A program made the translations under genes and the position numbers. Below are positions 36,696-45,497 of a DNA stretch of 64,000 bases, one piece after another. The notes beneath the pieces were generated by a model. The model was given only the letters and a program-made list of their open reading frames with translations. It was not told where the DNA came from and ran no database searches. Position 1 is the first letter of the stretch. Each line of letters begins with the position of its first letter. The DNA is taken from NCBI GenBank assembly GCA_016928975.1, contig JAFGJR010000066.1, forward strand, positions 12,396 to 76,395, given 5' to 3'. Source of the DNA: Sedimentisphaerales bacterium (GTDB taxonomy: Bacteria > Planctomycetota > Phycisphaerae > Sedimentisphaerales > SG8-4).

Positions 36696-38558
36696 ATGAA
36701 ACAGGCTTTCCCGTTTTCTTACGTGCAAATCGGGATTCTGGTTTGCTTAGCCACAGGTAGCCAGGCCCTCGCTGGCGATGCGCAACAAGCCGCAAAGGAC
36801 GGGCTCTGGGACCCGCAGCGATATATCGGGATCGACGAGATCCAGCGCGGCATGGAGGGGTACTGCCTGACGGACTATGGCGACGCGGGGATCGAGAAGT
36901 TCCCGTTGAAGGTGGTGAACATCATTCGCGGCTACGAGGCGGACCACGACCTCATCCTGATCATGGGCTTGGACGAGCGTTTCAAGCACACAGGGGTCGT
37001 AGCCGGTTGCAGTGGGTCGCCGGTATATATCGATGGTCGCCTGGCCGGGGCGTTAGCTCGCGGCTGGGTCTTCCAGAAGGACCCGCTCTACGGGGTCACG
37101 CCGATTGCGGAGATGCTCCAGGTGGGGGCCTCGGACGTGGCGAGATCCTCGGCATCCACTTCTCGGGCCCTCGGTTTTCAGTTCGATTTCTCCAAGCCGA
37201 TAAACCTCGCTGAGATAGACAAACAGATCACCGCCCTGCGACCGATGCGCGGCCGTAGCCAAAGCGGCGCCACCGCCCTACCCTGCCCGCTGCTGATCTC
37301 GGGCCTGTCGAGCGCGGTATGCCGACAATTGGTGTCTCAGTTCGAGGCGATGGGCTTCCTGGCCGTGTCGGGCGTCAGTGGGACGGCCCAGGCCGATGCC
37401 GCCTCCGCCGCGTCGTTCGTCCCGGGTGGCGTGCTGGCGATCCCCCTTGTGGCCGGCGACATCAAGATGGATGTGATTGGGACGGTCACCGAGGTGCGCG
37501 GCAATCGCGTTCTCGGGCTGGGCCACGGCCTTTCCGACCTCTTCGGCTTCGGGTTCGGCGCGACCAACCTGCCCATGGCCGGCGGGCAGATCTACACCGT
37601 CGTCTCGCAGATGATGACGTCGTTCAAGCTGGGCGCCGCCGGCGACATCGTCGGTGCCATCGCGACCGACGGATCAGTGGGCGTCTGCGGAGAGATCGGC
37701 GCCAAGGCGAAGATGATCCCGCTGTCGGTGCATGTCGAGCGGTGCAACGGCGCCGCGCCTCGGACATACAACTGCCAGGTAGCCCACCACCGCCTGCTCA
37801 CGCCGCTGCTCGCTCACGCCACGATCGTCGGCGCCACGATGCCCTTCGACTCGGGCTTCCCGCCGGAGCACACCGTGGACTACAGCGCCACCATTCATCT
37901 GGAGGACGGCCAGAGCATCCAGTTCGCCAACACGTCCACGGAAAACGAGATCGCCGAGATGGTCGTCGAGACCCGGGGCAGCCTGGCCCTGCTCATGAAC
38001 AATCCGTTCGGCTGCCCGGAGGTCACGTCAGTCGAAGCCAGTGTCCGGGTCTCTCCGAAGGACATCCGGTCCTACATCTGGTCCGTGAATGTCGCCGATT
38101 CGACGGTCAAGCCGGGTCAGGATATCAATCTGGAATTCGTCATCGCGTCTTTTCTGAAGGAGAAGAGAAGATACGAGGTGACGCTGAGCGTGCCGAAGCA
38201 CGTTGCGCCGGGCAAGTACAACTTGATACTCCTCGGCTGCGACGAATACGAGAGCTTCCTCAGCAAAACCGTGCCGCACCGATTCCTGGCGACCAATCGC
38301 AGGACCCTGGTGGAGGCGCTGAACGGGGCGCTGAACGTCAGTCGCACGAAGCTCTATTGCCTGCTGGTTCTGCCGCCGGAGGGCATCGCGATCGACAAGG
38401 CGGAGTTGCCCGGCCTTCCCGAGACCAAGAGCATGATCCTCCAGGGCAACAAGTGGGCGATCCCGGCCCAGCCGTATCCGCAGTGGGTGGAGAAGGCGGT
38501 GGAAACGGGCACCATAATCGCCGACAAGGAAACGGTGCCGATCACGGTAGAACAGTGA
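36696..38558 (+). CDS. SpoIVB (S55)-like peptidase domain protein
   Basis: This 620-residue secreted protein has a signal peptide ending SQALA. Residues 35-130 carry the S55-like pattern GMEGYCLTDYGDAGIEKF, LILIMG and AGCSGSPVYIDGRLAGAL, where S106 is the likely nucleophile. A second conserved patch at about residues 230-330 has VPGGVLAIPLVAGDIKMDVIGTVTEV split by GNRVLGLGHGLSD, with a candidate catalytic His. The C-terminal 200 residues are beta-rich and unassigned. B. subtilis SpoIVB has its His before the Ser; here the order is Ser then His. No PDZ domain is seen. A role in regulated periplasmic proteolysis is likely from the family; the organism need not sporulate. Confidence 0.82.
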   Translation: MKQAFPFSYVQIGILVCLATGSQALAGDAQQAAKDGLWDPQRYIGIDEIQRGMEGYCLTDYGDAGIEKFPLKVVNIIRGYEADHDLILIMGLDERFKHTGVVAGCSGSPVYIDGRLAGALARGWVFQKDPLYGVTPIAEMLQVGASDVARSSASTSRALGFQFDFSKPINLAEIDKQITALRPMRGRSQSGATALPCPLLISGLSSAVCRQLVSQFEAMGFLAVSGVSGTAQADAASAASFVPGGVLAIPLVAGDIKMDVIGTVTEVRGNRVLGLGHGLSDLFGFGFGATNLPMAGGQIYTVVSQMMTSFKLGAAGDIVGAIATDGSVGVCGEIGAKAKMIPLSVHVERCNGAAPRTYNCQVAHHRLLTPLLAHATIVGATMPFDSGFPPEHTVDYSATIHLEDGQSIQFANTSTENEIAEMVVETRGSLALLMNNPFGCPEVTSVEASVRVSPKDIRSYIWSVNVADSTVKPGQDINLEFVIASFLKEKRRYEVTLSVPKHVAPGKYNLILLGCDEYESFLSKTVPHRFLATNRRTLVEALNGALNVSRTKLYCLLVLPPEGIAIDKAELPGLPETKSMILQGNKWAIPAQPYPQWVEKAVETGTIIADKETVPITVEQ

Positions 38559-38618
38559 TGCCGGCGGCCCCGGGCCATAGTTGGAGTATGAACCGGCCGC
38601 ACGCCGGCCGCAACAATT

Positions 38619-38646
38619 GTAGAGACGCAAAATCTTGCGTCTCTAC
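38619..38646. repeat. Perfect 12-base-stem palindrome before the propeller gene
   Basis: GTAGAGACGCAA and TTGCGTCTCTAC form a perfect 12-base stem around AATC. It ends exactly where the ribosome site GAGGAG of the next gene begins (38647), so the RNA hairpin would abut the start region. The sequence has the look of a dispersed palindromic repeat. No T run follows. Confidence 0.6.
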
Positions 38647-38657
38647 GAGGAGTACAC

Positions 38658-40961
38658 ATGGGAACCTCGTTCTGCCACACGCGTCGGACATCGGTCATCC
38701 TGTTCATGTTGTCCGCCTCGCTATTGACCACCCCTGGCTGGGCCATTACCAGCAAGATCACCCGCCAGTCCACCAGCAAGGTACTGCTCGAGGGCAAGGC
38801 CGACGGGGTCGTCGTCACCTCCAGAGGCACAATCCAACTGGGCCGCGCTTCTAAGGTCCTTGCCGACGAGATTGAGGATGCCTGGGCGATCAACAGCATC
38901 GTCGTCAGCGGCAGCACGGTATACATCGGGACGAGCCCGAACGGTATCATCTACAAATACAGCATGGGCAGACTCACGCGAGTCTATCCGCCGGAAGGCC
39001 AGCCTCTGCTCGACAAGCCCGCGCCGACGAAGGAGCCCGATGAGCCCGCCGCAGAGAGCGAAGACGCCGGCAAGGCCAACGGCGAGATCATCAAGGCCGA
39101 GGAACGGTTCGCCAATCAGCATGTCTACGCAATGGCGGTGGACGTGGCCGGCCGGCTGCTCGTCGGCATCAGCGGCGCCAAGGCCAGACTGTGCCGGTAC
39201 GAGACCGGCACACTTGAGACGATCTTCGAGCCCAACGACGCCCGGTATATCTTCGCCATCGAGGTGGACAGCGTCGGCAACATCTATCTGGGCACCGGAC
39301 CCGAGGGCAAAGTCTACGTGCTCGATCCGTCGGGCAAGGTGGCCCAGCTTGCGTACGACAGCCCGGATAAAAACATCCTGTCGCTGGCCGCCGGCCAGGA
39401 CGGGCTCATCTACGCCGGCAGCGACAGCCGGGGATTGATCTACAAGATCAACCCGCGCAACAAGACGGCCACCGTCATGTACGACAGCGACGAACCTGAG
39501 ATCAGTACGCTGCTGTTCGCCGGGAGCGTTTCGCCGGAAGGCGGCACATTGTACGCCGCCGCAACGTCCGCCAAAGTCGTGCAGGCGGAGAGCCAGTTTG
39601 CGGCCCAGCAGGAATCGACCGGCCGGCCGGAGCCCCGCGAGGAAACCACGACGAAGAACCTGGAGCGCGACGGCTCGATTCGGCTGAAGATCGCCAACAC
39701 GACGCAGGAATCCACGACCAAGTCCACCTCTCGCCAGAGATCGACTTCCAAGCCCCCCAAGCCGGGCTCCGCCAGCTACATCTACCAGATCAGCAAGCAG
39801 GGGTACGTCACCGAGCTGTTCACCGAAGCGGCGGTCTTTCTCTGCCTCGCCAGGCAGGACAACAAGCTCCTGATCGGTTCCGGCAATGACGGCCAGCTTT
39901 TCGCCATCGAGCCGGGTAGCGAGCGGGAGGCGGTGATCTACAAGGATGAAGCAGCCGGTCAGATTCCGGCGGTGGCTGTGGCGGGCAAGGACGTCTATAT
40001 CGGAACCGCCAATCCCGCCAAGCTCGTCCTGCTGTCGCCGGATTTTGCCTCACAGGGAACGTACGTCTCCGACCTGATCGACGCCGATCAGCCGGCCAGA
40101 TGGGGCAAGCTCCAGATCGACGCGGAGATCCCTCGCGGCTGCAAAGTGCTCGTCGCCTCCCGAAGTGGCAACGTCAACGACGTGAACGATCCGACCTTCG
40201 CGGAGTGGACCGAGGCGGTGGAGGTCACCGAGCCGGTCCAGTTGCGATGCCCGCTGGGCCGGTTTTGCCAGTACAAGCTGACCCTGGAGACCCAGGACGG
40301 GCAGAAGACGCCTCTGGTGCGCGAGGTGGCGGTGGCCAGCACGGTGCCGAACCTGGCGCCGCAAGTCGAGTCCGTGGACATCAGCCGGCTCCAAAGCACG
40401 GAAAAGCGAGGCCTGTTCAAGATCAGCTACAAAGTGACGGACCGGAACGACGACAAGCTCGTCTACAAGCTCGACTTCCGCAAGGTAGGACGGTCGCACT
40501 GGGTGGAACTGGAGGACGAGACGGACGAGGAGAGCTTTGAGTGGGACGGCAGGACGGTCGAGGACGGCCGCTATGAGATCCGTGTCGTCGCCGGCGACGA
40601 GCGGAGCAACAGCCCCGCCACGAGGCTGACCGGCAGCCGGATCAGCGACCCGGTCGTCGTGGACAACACCGGGCCGGTCATCCGCAAGTACGCCATCGAC
40701 AAGAACGGCAAGGCCGCCACGCTCAAACTCCAGATCATCGATGACCTCAGCGTTATCAGCAAGCTCGAGTACACGGTCGATAGCAACGCTCAGTGGAAAG
40801 GCACGCTCCCCGACGACTTCGTCTTCGACACGACCGACGAGAGCTTCACGATCCTCACGGAGGACCTGGCGGTGGGTGAGCACGTGATCGCCCTCAAGAT
40901 CAGCGATGACGTGGGCAACGTGACCTACAAGACCTTCGAGATCAGCGTCCTGGGAAAGTAA
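38658..40961 (+). CDS. Secreted beta-propeller protein with C-terminal Ig-like domain
   Basis: The 767-residue protein has a signal peptide ending TTPGWA and a start preceded by GAGGAG at six bases. Residues 50-480 hold propeller-type repeats of the PQQ/WD40 kind (VYIGTSPNGIIYKYSMG, NIYLGTGPEGKVYVLDPSG, LIYAGSDSRGLIYKINP, LLIGSGNDGQLFAIEPG, VYIGTANPAKLVLLSP). Two low-complexity Glu/Thr/Ser-rich inserts interrupt it at about 115-145 and 310-370. The C-terminus (about 500-767) has a tandem beta-sandwich (YKVTDRNDDKLVYKL, DGRYEIRVVAGDE, VDNTGPVIRKY). No catalytic residues are apparent. It follows the S55 gene by about 100 bases and may be co-expressed. Confidence 0.82.
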   Translation: MGTSFCHTRRTSVILFMLSASLLTTPGWAITSKITRQSTSKVLLEGKADGVVVTSRGTIQLGRASKVLADEIEDAWAINSIVVSGSTVYIGTSPNGIIYKYSMGRLTRVYPPEGQPLLDKPAPTKEPDEPAAESEDAGKANGEIIKAEERFANQHVYAMAVDVAGRLLVGISGAKARLCRYETGTLETIFEPNDARYIFAIEVDSVGNIYLGTGPEGKVYVLDPSGKVAQLAYDSPDKNILSLAAGQDGLIYAGSDSRGLIYKINPRNKTATVMYDSDEPEISTLLFAGSVSPEGGTLYAAATSAKVVQAESQFAAQQESTGRPEPREETTTKNLERDGSIRLKIANTTQESTTKSTSRQRSTSKPPKPGSASYIYQISKQGYVTELFTEAAVFLCLARQDNKLLIGSGNDGQLFAIEPGSEREAVIYKDEAAGQIPAVAVAGKDVYIGTANPAKLVLLSPDFASQGTYVSDLIDADQPARWGKLQIDAEIPRGCKVLVASRSGNVNDVNDPTFAEWTEAVEVTEPVQLRCPLGRFCQYKLTLETQDGQKTPLVREVAVASTVPNLAPQVESVDISRLQSTEKRGLFKISYKVTDRNDDKLVYKLDFRKVGRSHWVELEDETDEESFEWDGRTVEDGRYEIRVVAGDERSNSPATRLTGSRISDPVVVDNTGPVIRKYAIDKNGKAATLKLQIIDDLSVISKLEYTVDSNAQWKGTLPDDFVFDTTDESFTILTEDLAVGEHVIALKISDDVGNVTYKTFEISVLGK

Positions 40962-40963
40962 GG

Positions 40964-41064
40964 ATCAAAAATCAAACATCAAGAATCAAAGATGCGGAGT
41001 CGCTTCGCGACAGCATTTTTGAGATTTGATTTGTTGTTTTGGTCTTTGCATTTTGATTTTTGAT
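40964..41064. repeat. AT-rich palindromic spacer with 13-base inverted ends
   Basis: ATCAAAAATCAAA at 40964-40976 is matched by its exact reverse complement at 41052-41064. The centre contains GCGGAGTCGCTTCGCGACAGC, itself partly palindromic. It separates the propeller gene from the fumarase gene, whose start lies six bases further on. The AT-rich arms contrast sharply with the neighbouring genes. Confidence 0.6.
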
Positions 41065-41069
41065 TTCCT

Positions 41070-41918
41070 ATGCGGATTATCGAGTATAGACGAGTTGTCG
41101 AGGCGGTGGAGTCGCTGTGCATCGCGGCTTGTCACGAATTGCCCGATGACGTCGTGCAAGCGCTCGAACGCGCGGCGGAGAAGGAGTCCCATCCCGGTGC
41201 GGCAAGAATCCTGCGACAACTCATCGAGAATGCCCGCATCGCGGGAGAGGACAGGATCCCCCTGTGTCAGGACACCGGACTGACTGTCGTCTTCGTCGAG
41301 CAGGGCGCCGAGGTCAATATCGCGGGACCGGCAACGATCGTGGACGCCATCGACGAGGGGGTCCAGTCCGGTTATGAGACAGGCTACCTGCGTAAGAGCA
41401 TCGTCGCCGACCCGCTCCACGGGCGCGTGAACACCGGCACGAACACACCGGCCGTGATTCATATGTCCATCGTCCCCGGCGACAAGCTCAAACTCTCCGT
41501 CATGGCCAAAGGCGGCGGCTGTGAGAACAAGAGCCAGTTCCGGATGTTTCGACCCACTGCCGACAAGGAGCAGATCGTCAACTGGATCGTGGAGACTGTC
41601 CGGCAGGCGGGCGCCGACGCGTGTCCCCCCTTTATCGTCGGCGTCGGGCTCGGCGGCAGTTTCGAGCTCAGTTGCCTGCTGAGCAAGAAAGCCCTCCTGC
41701 GAAAGCTGACGGAGCCAAACACCGATCCCTTCTATGCGGAGCTGGAGCAAGAGCTGCTCGAACGGATCAACGCGCTGGGCCTGGGTCCTCAGGGTCTCGG
41801 AGGCGACACGACCGCGTTAGCTGTGCTGATGGAGACCGCTCCCTGTCACATCGCCTCGCTGCCGGCGGCCGTGAACATCGAGTGTCACAGCCACCGCCAC
41901 AAGACCGCAGTCTTGTGA
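41070..41918 (+). CDS. Class I fumarate hydratase, alpha subunit
   Basis: The 282-residue protein matches the N-terminal (alpha) half of iron-sulfur fumarases and L-tartrate dehydratases. Three cysteines fit the 4Fe-4S cluster: C66 in IPLCQDTG, the Cys of MAKGGGCENKSQ, and that of GGSFELSCLLSKKAL. GRVNTGTNTPAVIH and GLGPQGLGGDTTALAV are further landmarks. It converts fumarate to malate only together with a beta subunit, which normally lies directly downstream. Here the next gene is a transposase and no beta gene occurs in the window. The start ATG 41070 has no obvious ribosome site, being preceded by the AT-rich palindrome. Confidence 0.91.
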   Translation: MRIIEYRRVVEAVESLCIAACHELPDDVVQALERAAEKESHPGAARILRQLIENARIAGEDRIPLCQDTGLTVVFVEQGAEVNIAGPATIVDAIDEGVQSGYETGYLRKSIVADPLHGRVNTGTNTPAVIHMSIVPGDKLKLSVMAKGGGCENKSQFRMFRPTADKEQIVNWIVETVRQAGADACPPFIVGVGLGGSFELSCLLSKKALLRKLTEPNTDPFYAELEQELLERINALGLGPQGLGGDTTALAVLMETAPCHIASLPAAVNIECHSHRHKTAVL

Positions 41919-41941
41919 ATCGACCGTTGACGCTTCCTCCG

Positions 41942-41976
41942 TCCGGGTGGCATCGGCAAGCGCAGCTTGCCGATGG
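41942..41976. repeat. REP-like palindrome upstream of the RAYT gene
   Basis: CATCGGCAAG (41951-41960) and CTTGCCGATG (41966-41975) form a perfect 10-base stem around CGCAG, preceded by TCCGGGTGG. It starts 24 bases after the fumarase stop and 50 bases before the transposase start. It is an inverted near-copy of the palindrome at 42593-42626. Confidence 0.75.
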
Positions 41977-42025
41977 CTCCATCGAATGGATAGACGCACA
42001 GCAGCGGAACCCGTATCATACCTTG

Positions 42026-42592
42026 ATGCTTGAGGGCAACCGATACAGCAAGCACTGCCATCGTTGGAACACCGGAGGCCACGCGCACGAGCTGACCTTC
42101 AGTTGTTATCACAATCGGCTCTTCCTATCGAAGGAAAGGACCTGCACCTTTCTCGTCGATGCGATCGCGGCCAGCAGAAAGAAGCACGATTTCGACCTCT
42201 GGGCCTATGTCTTCATGCCGGACCACGTGCACGTTGTGATCTGTCCGAGGCAGCCAGAGTACTCGATCTCAGCGATACTGCGTTCGATCAAGCAGCCTGT
42301 GTCGCGCAGGGCAATCGACTACCTTAGACGCAAGAACCCCGACGGCCTGAAGTTCCTGGCGACCGGAGAAGATGACGAGCCTTATCGCTTCTGGCAAAAA
42401 GGGGGCGGATACGACAGGAACATCACTGCGCTCGAGACGCTCGTCCAATCCATACGCTACATCCACAATAACCCTGTGCGAAAAGGCTTGGTGGAGACAG
42501 CGGATCAGTGGTGCTATTCCAGCGCGGCGGACTGGCTCAACACTGGGCATGGCCCGATCTCGATAGATGTCGACAGCTTCCCACGCGCATGA
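42026..42592 (+). CDS. REP-associated tyrosine transposase (Y1/HUH family)
   Basis: The 188-residue protein has the HUH motif in FMPDHVHVVI (H67 and H69) and the catalytic tyrosine Y145 in SIRYIHNNPVRKGL. YRFWQKGGGYDRNI and WCYSSAADW are also typical of RAYT proteins, single-strand DNA nucleases that mobilise REP palindromes. ATG 42026 is chosen because it gives the usual LEGNRYSKH start; the frame is open further upstream into fumarase. There is an inverted REP-like palindrome on each side, the arrangement expected of a resident RAYT/REP system. The gene follows the fumarase alpha gene by 107 bases. It looks intact. Confidence 0.9.
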   Translation: MLEGNRYSKHCHRWNTGGHAHELTFSCYHNRLFLSKERTCTFLVDAIAASRKKHDFDLWAYVFMPDHVHVVICPRQPEYSISAILRSIKQPVSRRAIDYLRRKNPDGLKFLATGEDDEPYRFWQKGGGYDRNITALETLVQSIRYIHNNPVRKGLVETADQWCYSSAADWLNTGHGPISIDVDSFPRA

Positions 42593-42626
42593 CCATCGGC
42601 AAGCTGCGCTTGCCGCTGCCACCCGG
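42593..42626. repeat. REP-like palindrome downstream of the RAYT gene
   Basis: CGGCAAG (42597-42603) and CTTGCCG (42609-42615) pair around CTGCG, followed by CTGCCACCCGGA. Its reverse complement matches the upstream copy with one change (CAGC for CATC). It begins at the base after the transposase stop codon. Confidence 0.75.
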
Positions 42627-42633
42627 ACTTGTG

Positions 42634-42710
42634 AATTGATGATTGATTATTTGTCTGACGACCCGCGTGTGCCCTGGACACGCCAATCAACAATCATCCA
42701 TCATCAATCC
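42634..42710. repeat. AT-rich palindromic spacer at the end of the pseudopilin array
   Basis: The left part ATTGATGATTGATT is matched in inverted, slightly expanded form by AATCAACAATCATCCATCATCAAT on the right, around a central GCGTGT/ACACGC hairpin. It lies four bases past the stop of the last minus-strand pseudopilin gene, so it may end that transcript. The arms use the same ATCA-type words as other spacers in this window. Confidence 0.5.
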
Positions 42711-42713
42711 CTC

Positions 42714-43589
42714 TCACTCCTCCTTGAAGCGTTGCATCCACTCGGGCCAGTCGGAGGTGATGACCCCGCCGGCCTTGGTCCAGGGACCGTTCTTGATGTA
42801 GCGCGGAGACTTGGCCCATTGCTGCGCCCAGAGGCTCTTCAGGCCGATCTTCTCGACGTGGAAGTCCAGAAACGCGACATTGGTGGCTCCCGAATGACGA
42901 TTGAGGAGGAACCGGTCCATGGCCTCCGGATCAGTGGTCTTATAGTTGCCAGGGCTTTTTTCTTCAAACTGACGTGGGCTGTTCGTGTACTCCGGCCAGC
43001 CGCACCAGAAGTAGCAGTCCAGGAACAAGGGGACCTCGTAGGCCCCTTTGACGCCGGGCGTCTTCCAGAAGAACTGAGCAGGTTTGCCGTAGAGATCTGC
43101 ACCATTGTCTTGGCCGTTCTGATAGACCCAGCCGTTGATGCCGTAGCCGCCCCATGTTCCAACGGGTCTGTCGCCGCTCGGGCCGACGATGCCCCAGGAG
43201 TGGGTCCCATCGCCGGCAAGATCATATACGCTCGTGGCTATGCCCGTCTCGCTGGCGGGTTTCGGGGCCACCGGGCAGACGCGGAAATCGCCATCCTTGT
43301 AGTACTCGTACAGCACGGTGATCCAACGCGTGTCCTTGTTGATCGCCTCGCTCCGGCGTTTCGGGAAGAAGCCGCTGTTGTCGTCGGTGTACATGGCCCA
43401 GATCGTGGCCCACTGCTTGAGGTTGGACATGCACGAGACGCCACGCGCCTGCTTACGCACCTGCTGCAATGACGGCATCAAGATCGACATCAGCAGCGCG
43501 ATGATCGCAATCACCACGAGCAGCTCAATCAACGTGAAGCCATGACGATGTGGAATCGATGATCCGGGTCGTGCCATGTTGTTGTCCAT
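42714..43589 (-). CDS. Pseudopilin-like protein 1 (prepilin N-terminal motif)
   Basis: The 291-residue protein has a 17-residue leader ending in Gly, then [16 protein letters not shown] with Glu at +5, as processed by prepilin peptidase. The C-terminal domain has [14 protein letters not shown], a variant of the planctomycete H-X9-DG motif with Phe instead of Gly, and a tail reading [18 protein letters not shown]. It is the last of five tandem genes on this strand. Such proteins are major or minor pseudopilins of type II secretion systems, or form filaments of unknown function; no secretion ATPase or secretin gene lies in the window. Confidence 0.88.
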   Translation of the reverse strand: MDNNMARPGSSIPHRHGFTLIELLVVIAIIALLMSILMPSLQQVRKQARGVSCMSNLKQWATIWAMYTDDNSGFFPKRRSEAINKDTRWITVLYEYYKDGDFRVCPVAPKPASETGIATSVYDLAGDGTHSWGIVGPSGDRPVGTWGGYGINGWVYQNGQDNGADLYGKPAQFFWKTPGVKGAYEVPLFLDCYFWCGWPEYTNSPRQFEEKSPGNYKTTDPEAMDRFLLNRHSGATNVAFLDFHVEKIGLKSLWAQQWAKSPRYIKNGPWTKAGGVITSDWPEWMQRFKEE

Positions 43590-43639
43590 CTTCGCCCCTG
43601 CCTTTCAAACGCCTATCAGAACGCCAATGATGAGCACAC

Positions 43640-44497
43640 TCAGTATTCTCGAAATGGCTGCATCCATTCGGGCCAGTCGCTCGGCAGCACGCCGCCGGCC
43701 CTTGTCCAGGGCCCGGTCTGGAGGTACGATTTGTGCCACTTCAACGTCCACAACTCCTTGACGCCGACCTTGCGAGCGCCGTAGTCGAGGAACAGAGCGT
43801 TGACGAATCCGTCGTGACGGTTCATGCAATACCGGCCCATCTGGGCGTTATCGTTCCAGACGTCGCCGTCATGGCCCGGTGGCGTATCCGTCTGCAACGG
43901 CCAGCCATTATAACGGAGAGCGCCCACCCACAGAGGCACAAACGCGGCGCCCCCGGCGCTGGGTCCACGCCAGAACTCCTTTACAGGGCGGGAGTGCGGC
44001 TCGTTGCCCGGGTCCGGGTCGTTGCAGTACCCGTTGATCCCATAGCTGCCTTTGACGGGCGTCCCCACGCCATTGAGACTATAGTAACCCCACGCGGCGG
44101 TGGAGCCGAGGAAGGTGCCTTCGCGTCCCGTGGCGGCCCCGGACTGATCGTAACACTCCTTCGTGGCGTTCGGGCAACAGGTGACCTTGGGGTCGCACTT
44201 GTGATAGTCTCTCATCGCCTGGACGGCCCGGTTGTTGACGGGAAAGCCCTTCATGAATCGGCCGTTGTAGTCTTCCGCGTACATGGAGAAGAACAGGCCC
44301 CACTGCTTGAGGTTGGACAGACATGCGACGGTCCTCGCCTGCTTCTTCACTCGAGTCAGCGCCGGCATCAGGATCGACATCAGCAAAGCGATGATGGCGA
44401 TCACGACGAGCAACTCAATGAGCGTGAAGCCGGCTTGACCGGCGACCGGTGACTTGCGCCCGGCGTACTGCCGGGGACGGGGCTCAGATCCTTGCAT
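43640..44497 (-). CDS. Pseudopilin-like protein 2
   Basis: The start ATG 44495-44497 lies seven bases after AAGGAG, giving a 285-residue protein; a longer open frame upstream has no ribosome site. The leader has about 25 residues and ends in Gly before [16 protein letters not shown]. Landmarks are SNLKQWGLFFSMYAEDYNG, NRHDGFVNALFLDY (H-X9-D-Y), LWTLKWHKSY and the tail GPWTRAGGVLPSDWPEWM. Two Cys pairs in CCPNATKECYDQ may form disulfides. It is 50 bases upstream of gene 1 of the array. Confidence 0.88.
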   Translation of the reverse strand: MQGSEPRPRQYAGRKSPVAGQAGFTLIELLVVIAIIALLMSILMPALTRVKKQARTVACLSNLKQWGLFFSMYAEDYNGRFMKGFPVNNRAVQAMRDYHKCDPKVTCCPNATKECYDQSGAATGREGTFLGSTAAWGYYSLNGVGTPVKGSYGINGYCNDPDPGNEPHSRPVKEFWRGPSAGGAAFVPLWVGALRYNGWPLQTDTPPGHDGDVWNDNAQMGRYCMNRHDGFVNALFLDYGARKVGVKELWTLKWHKSYLQTGPWTRAGGVLPSDWPEWMQPFREY

Positions 44498-44555
44498 CGC
44501 TGTACTCCTTGTCCTCAACTCCGCTCGCCATCTCGCCCGTGACGCAAGAGAAGAC

Positions 44556-45371
44556 TCAATACTCCCGGTAGCGTTGCATCCAGTCGGGCCAGTCGGTGGG
44601 CAGAACGCCACCGGCCTGGGTCCACGGACCAGCCGTGTTATAGGTCTTGTGCCATTTCAGCACCCACAGCTCTTTGAGATCGACCTTCCGGACGGACCAA
44701 TCGAGGAATGCCATGTTCGTGGCCCCATCGTGGCGATCGATGCAGGCACGCCGCATATGCTGCGTGCTCTCCCATACCTGGTCCAACAGCGGTGCCGGAG
44801 TGTCCGTGGGCAGAGGAAAGATATTGAACCGCAGGCCATCCATAAACAGAGGCACAGCAGCCGCGTTCTTCACGTTGGGCGTTCGCCAGTTGTTCGTCGT
44901 TTCGAAACCCTCGTAGACAGTCGGGTACTGTATCGGATCGGGGTTCTCCACCCAGCCGTTGATCCCGTAGCTGCCCCAATCGCCTTCGGGCGCGTATCCC
45001 TCGCCCCAGAACCGGCCCCAGGCGGAGTAGATGTTCCACTCCGGCGCCGTTACCCCATACTCGTCGACGATGGGTTTCAAGGCGGTCGGACAACAACGGA
45101 TCTTGTGGTCGTTCTTGTACAACGGCCGCAACGCGTTCATCCAGTGATACGTGTGACCGCTGCCTACGCCTGCCTGGAAGTAACCGTTGTTCTCCGCGGT
45201 GAACATCTCGAAAAACAGGTTCCACTGCCTCAGATTCGCCCGGCAGGCGACGGTTCGCGCCTGCTTCTTCACCTTGGTCAGCGCCGGCATCAGGATCGAC
45301 ATCAGCAGGGCGATGATCGCGATCACAACGAGCAACTCGATCAAGGTGAAGGCTCTACGTCGTCTGATCAT
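44556..45371 (-). CDS. Pseudopilin-like protein 3, Ala at the cleavage site
   Basis: The 271-residue protein begins [14 protein letters not shown]. The residue before the Phe is Ala, whereas the other four array members have Gly; prepilin peptidases usually require Gly at this position, so processing may be slower or absent. The leader is only seven residues. The rest is typical: [42 protein letters not shown] (H-X9-D-W), [10 protein letters not shown] and tail [18 protein letters not shown]. The gene ends 58 bases upstream of gene 2. Confidence 0.88.
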   Translation of the reverse strand: MIRRRRAFTLIELLVVIAIIALLMSILMPALTKVKKQARTVACRANLRQWNLFFEMFTAENNGYFQAGVGSGHTYHWMNALRPLYKNDHKIRCCPTALKPIVDEYGVTAPEWNIYSAWGRFWGEGYAPEGDWGSYGINGWVENPDPIQYPTVYEGFETTNNWRTPNVKNAAAVPLFMDGLRFNIFPLPTDTPAPLLDQVWESTQHMRRACIDRHDGATNMAFLDWSVRKVDLKELWVLKWHKTYNTAGPWTQAGGVLPTDWPDWMQRYREY

Positions 45372-45497
45372 AGTACCTACTCCGAAACACCAAACCCTTT
45401 ACAAGCGTATAGAGAGCCGGACCACCTGTTACGGTGGCCCGGCCTGTCATTGCTTCTCACGTACGACCCTTCCCGGCGATCTCTTCGCCGACAGGCC

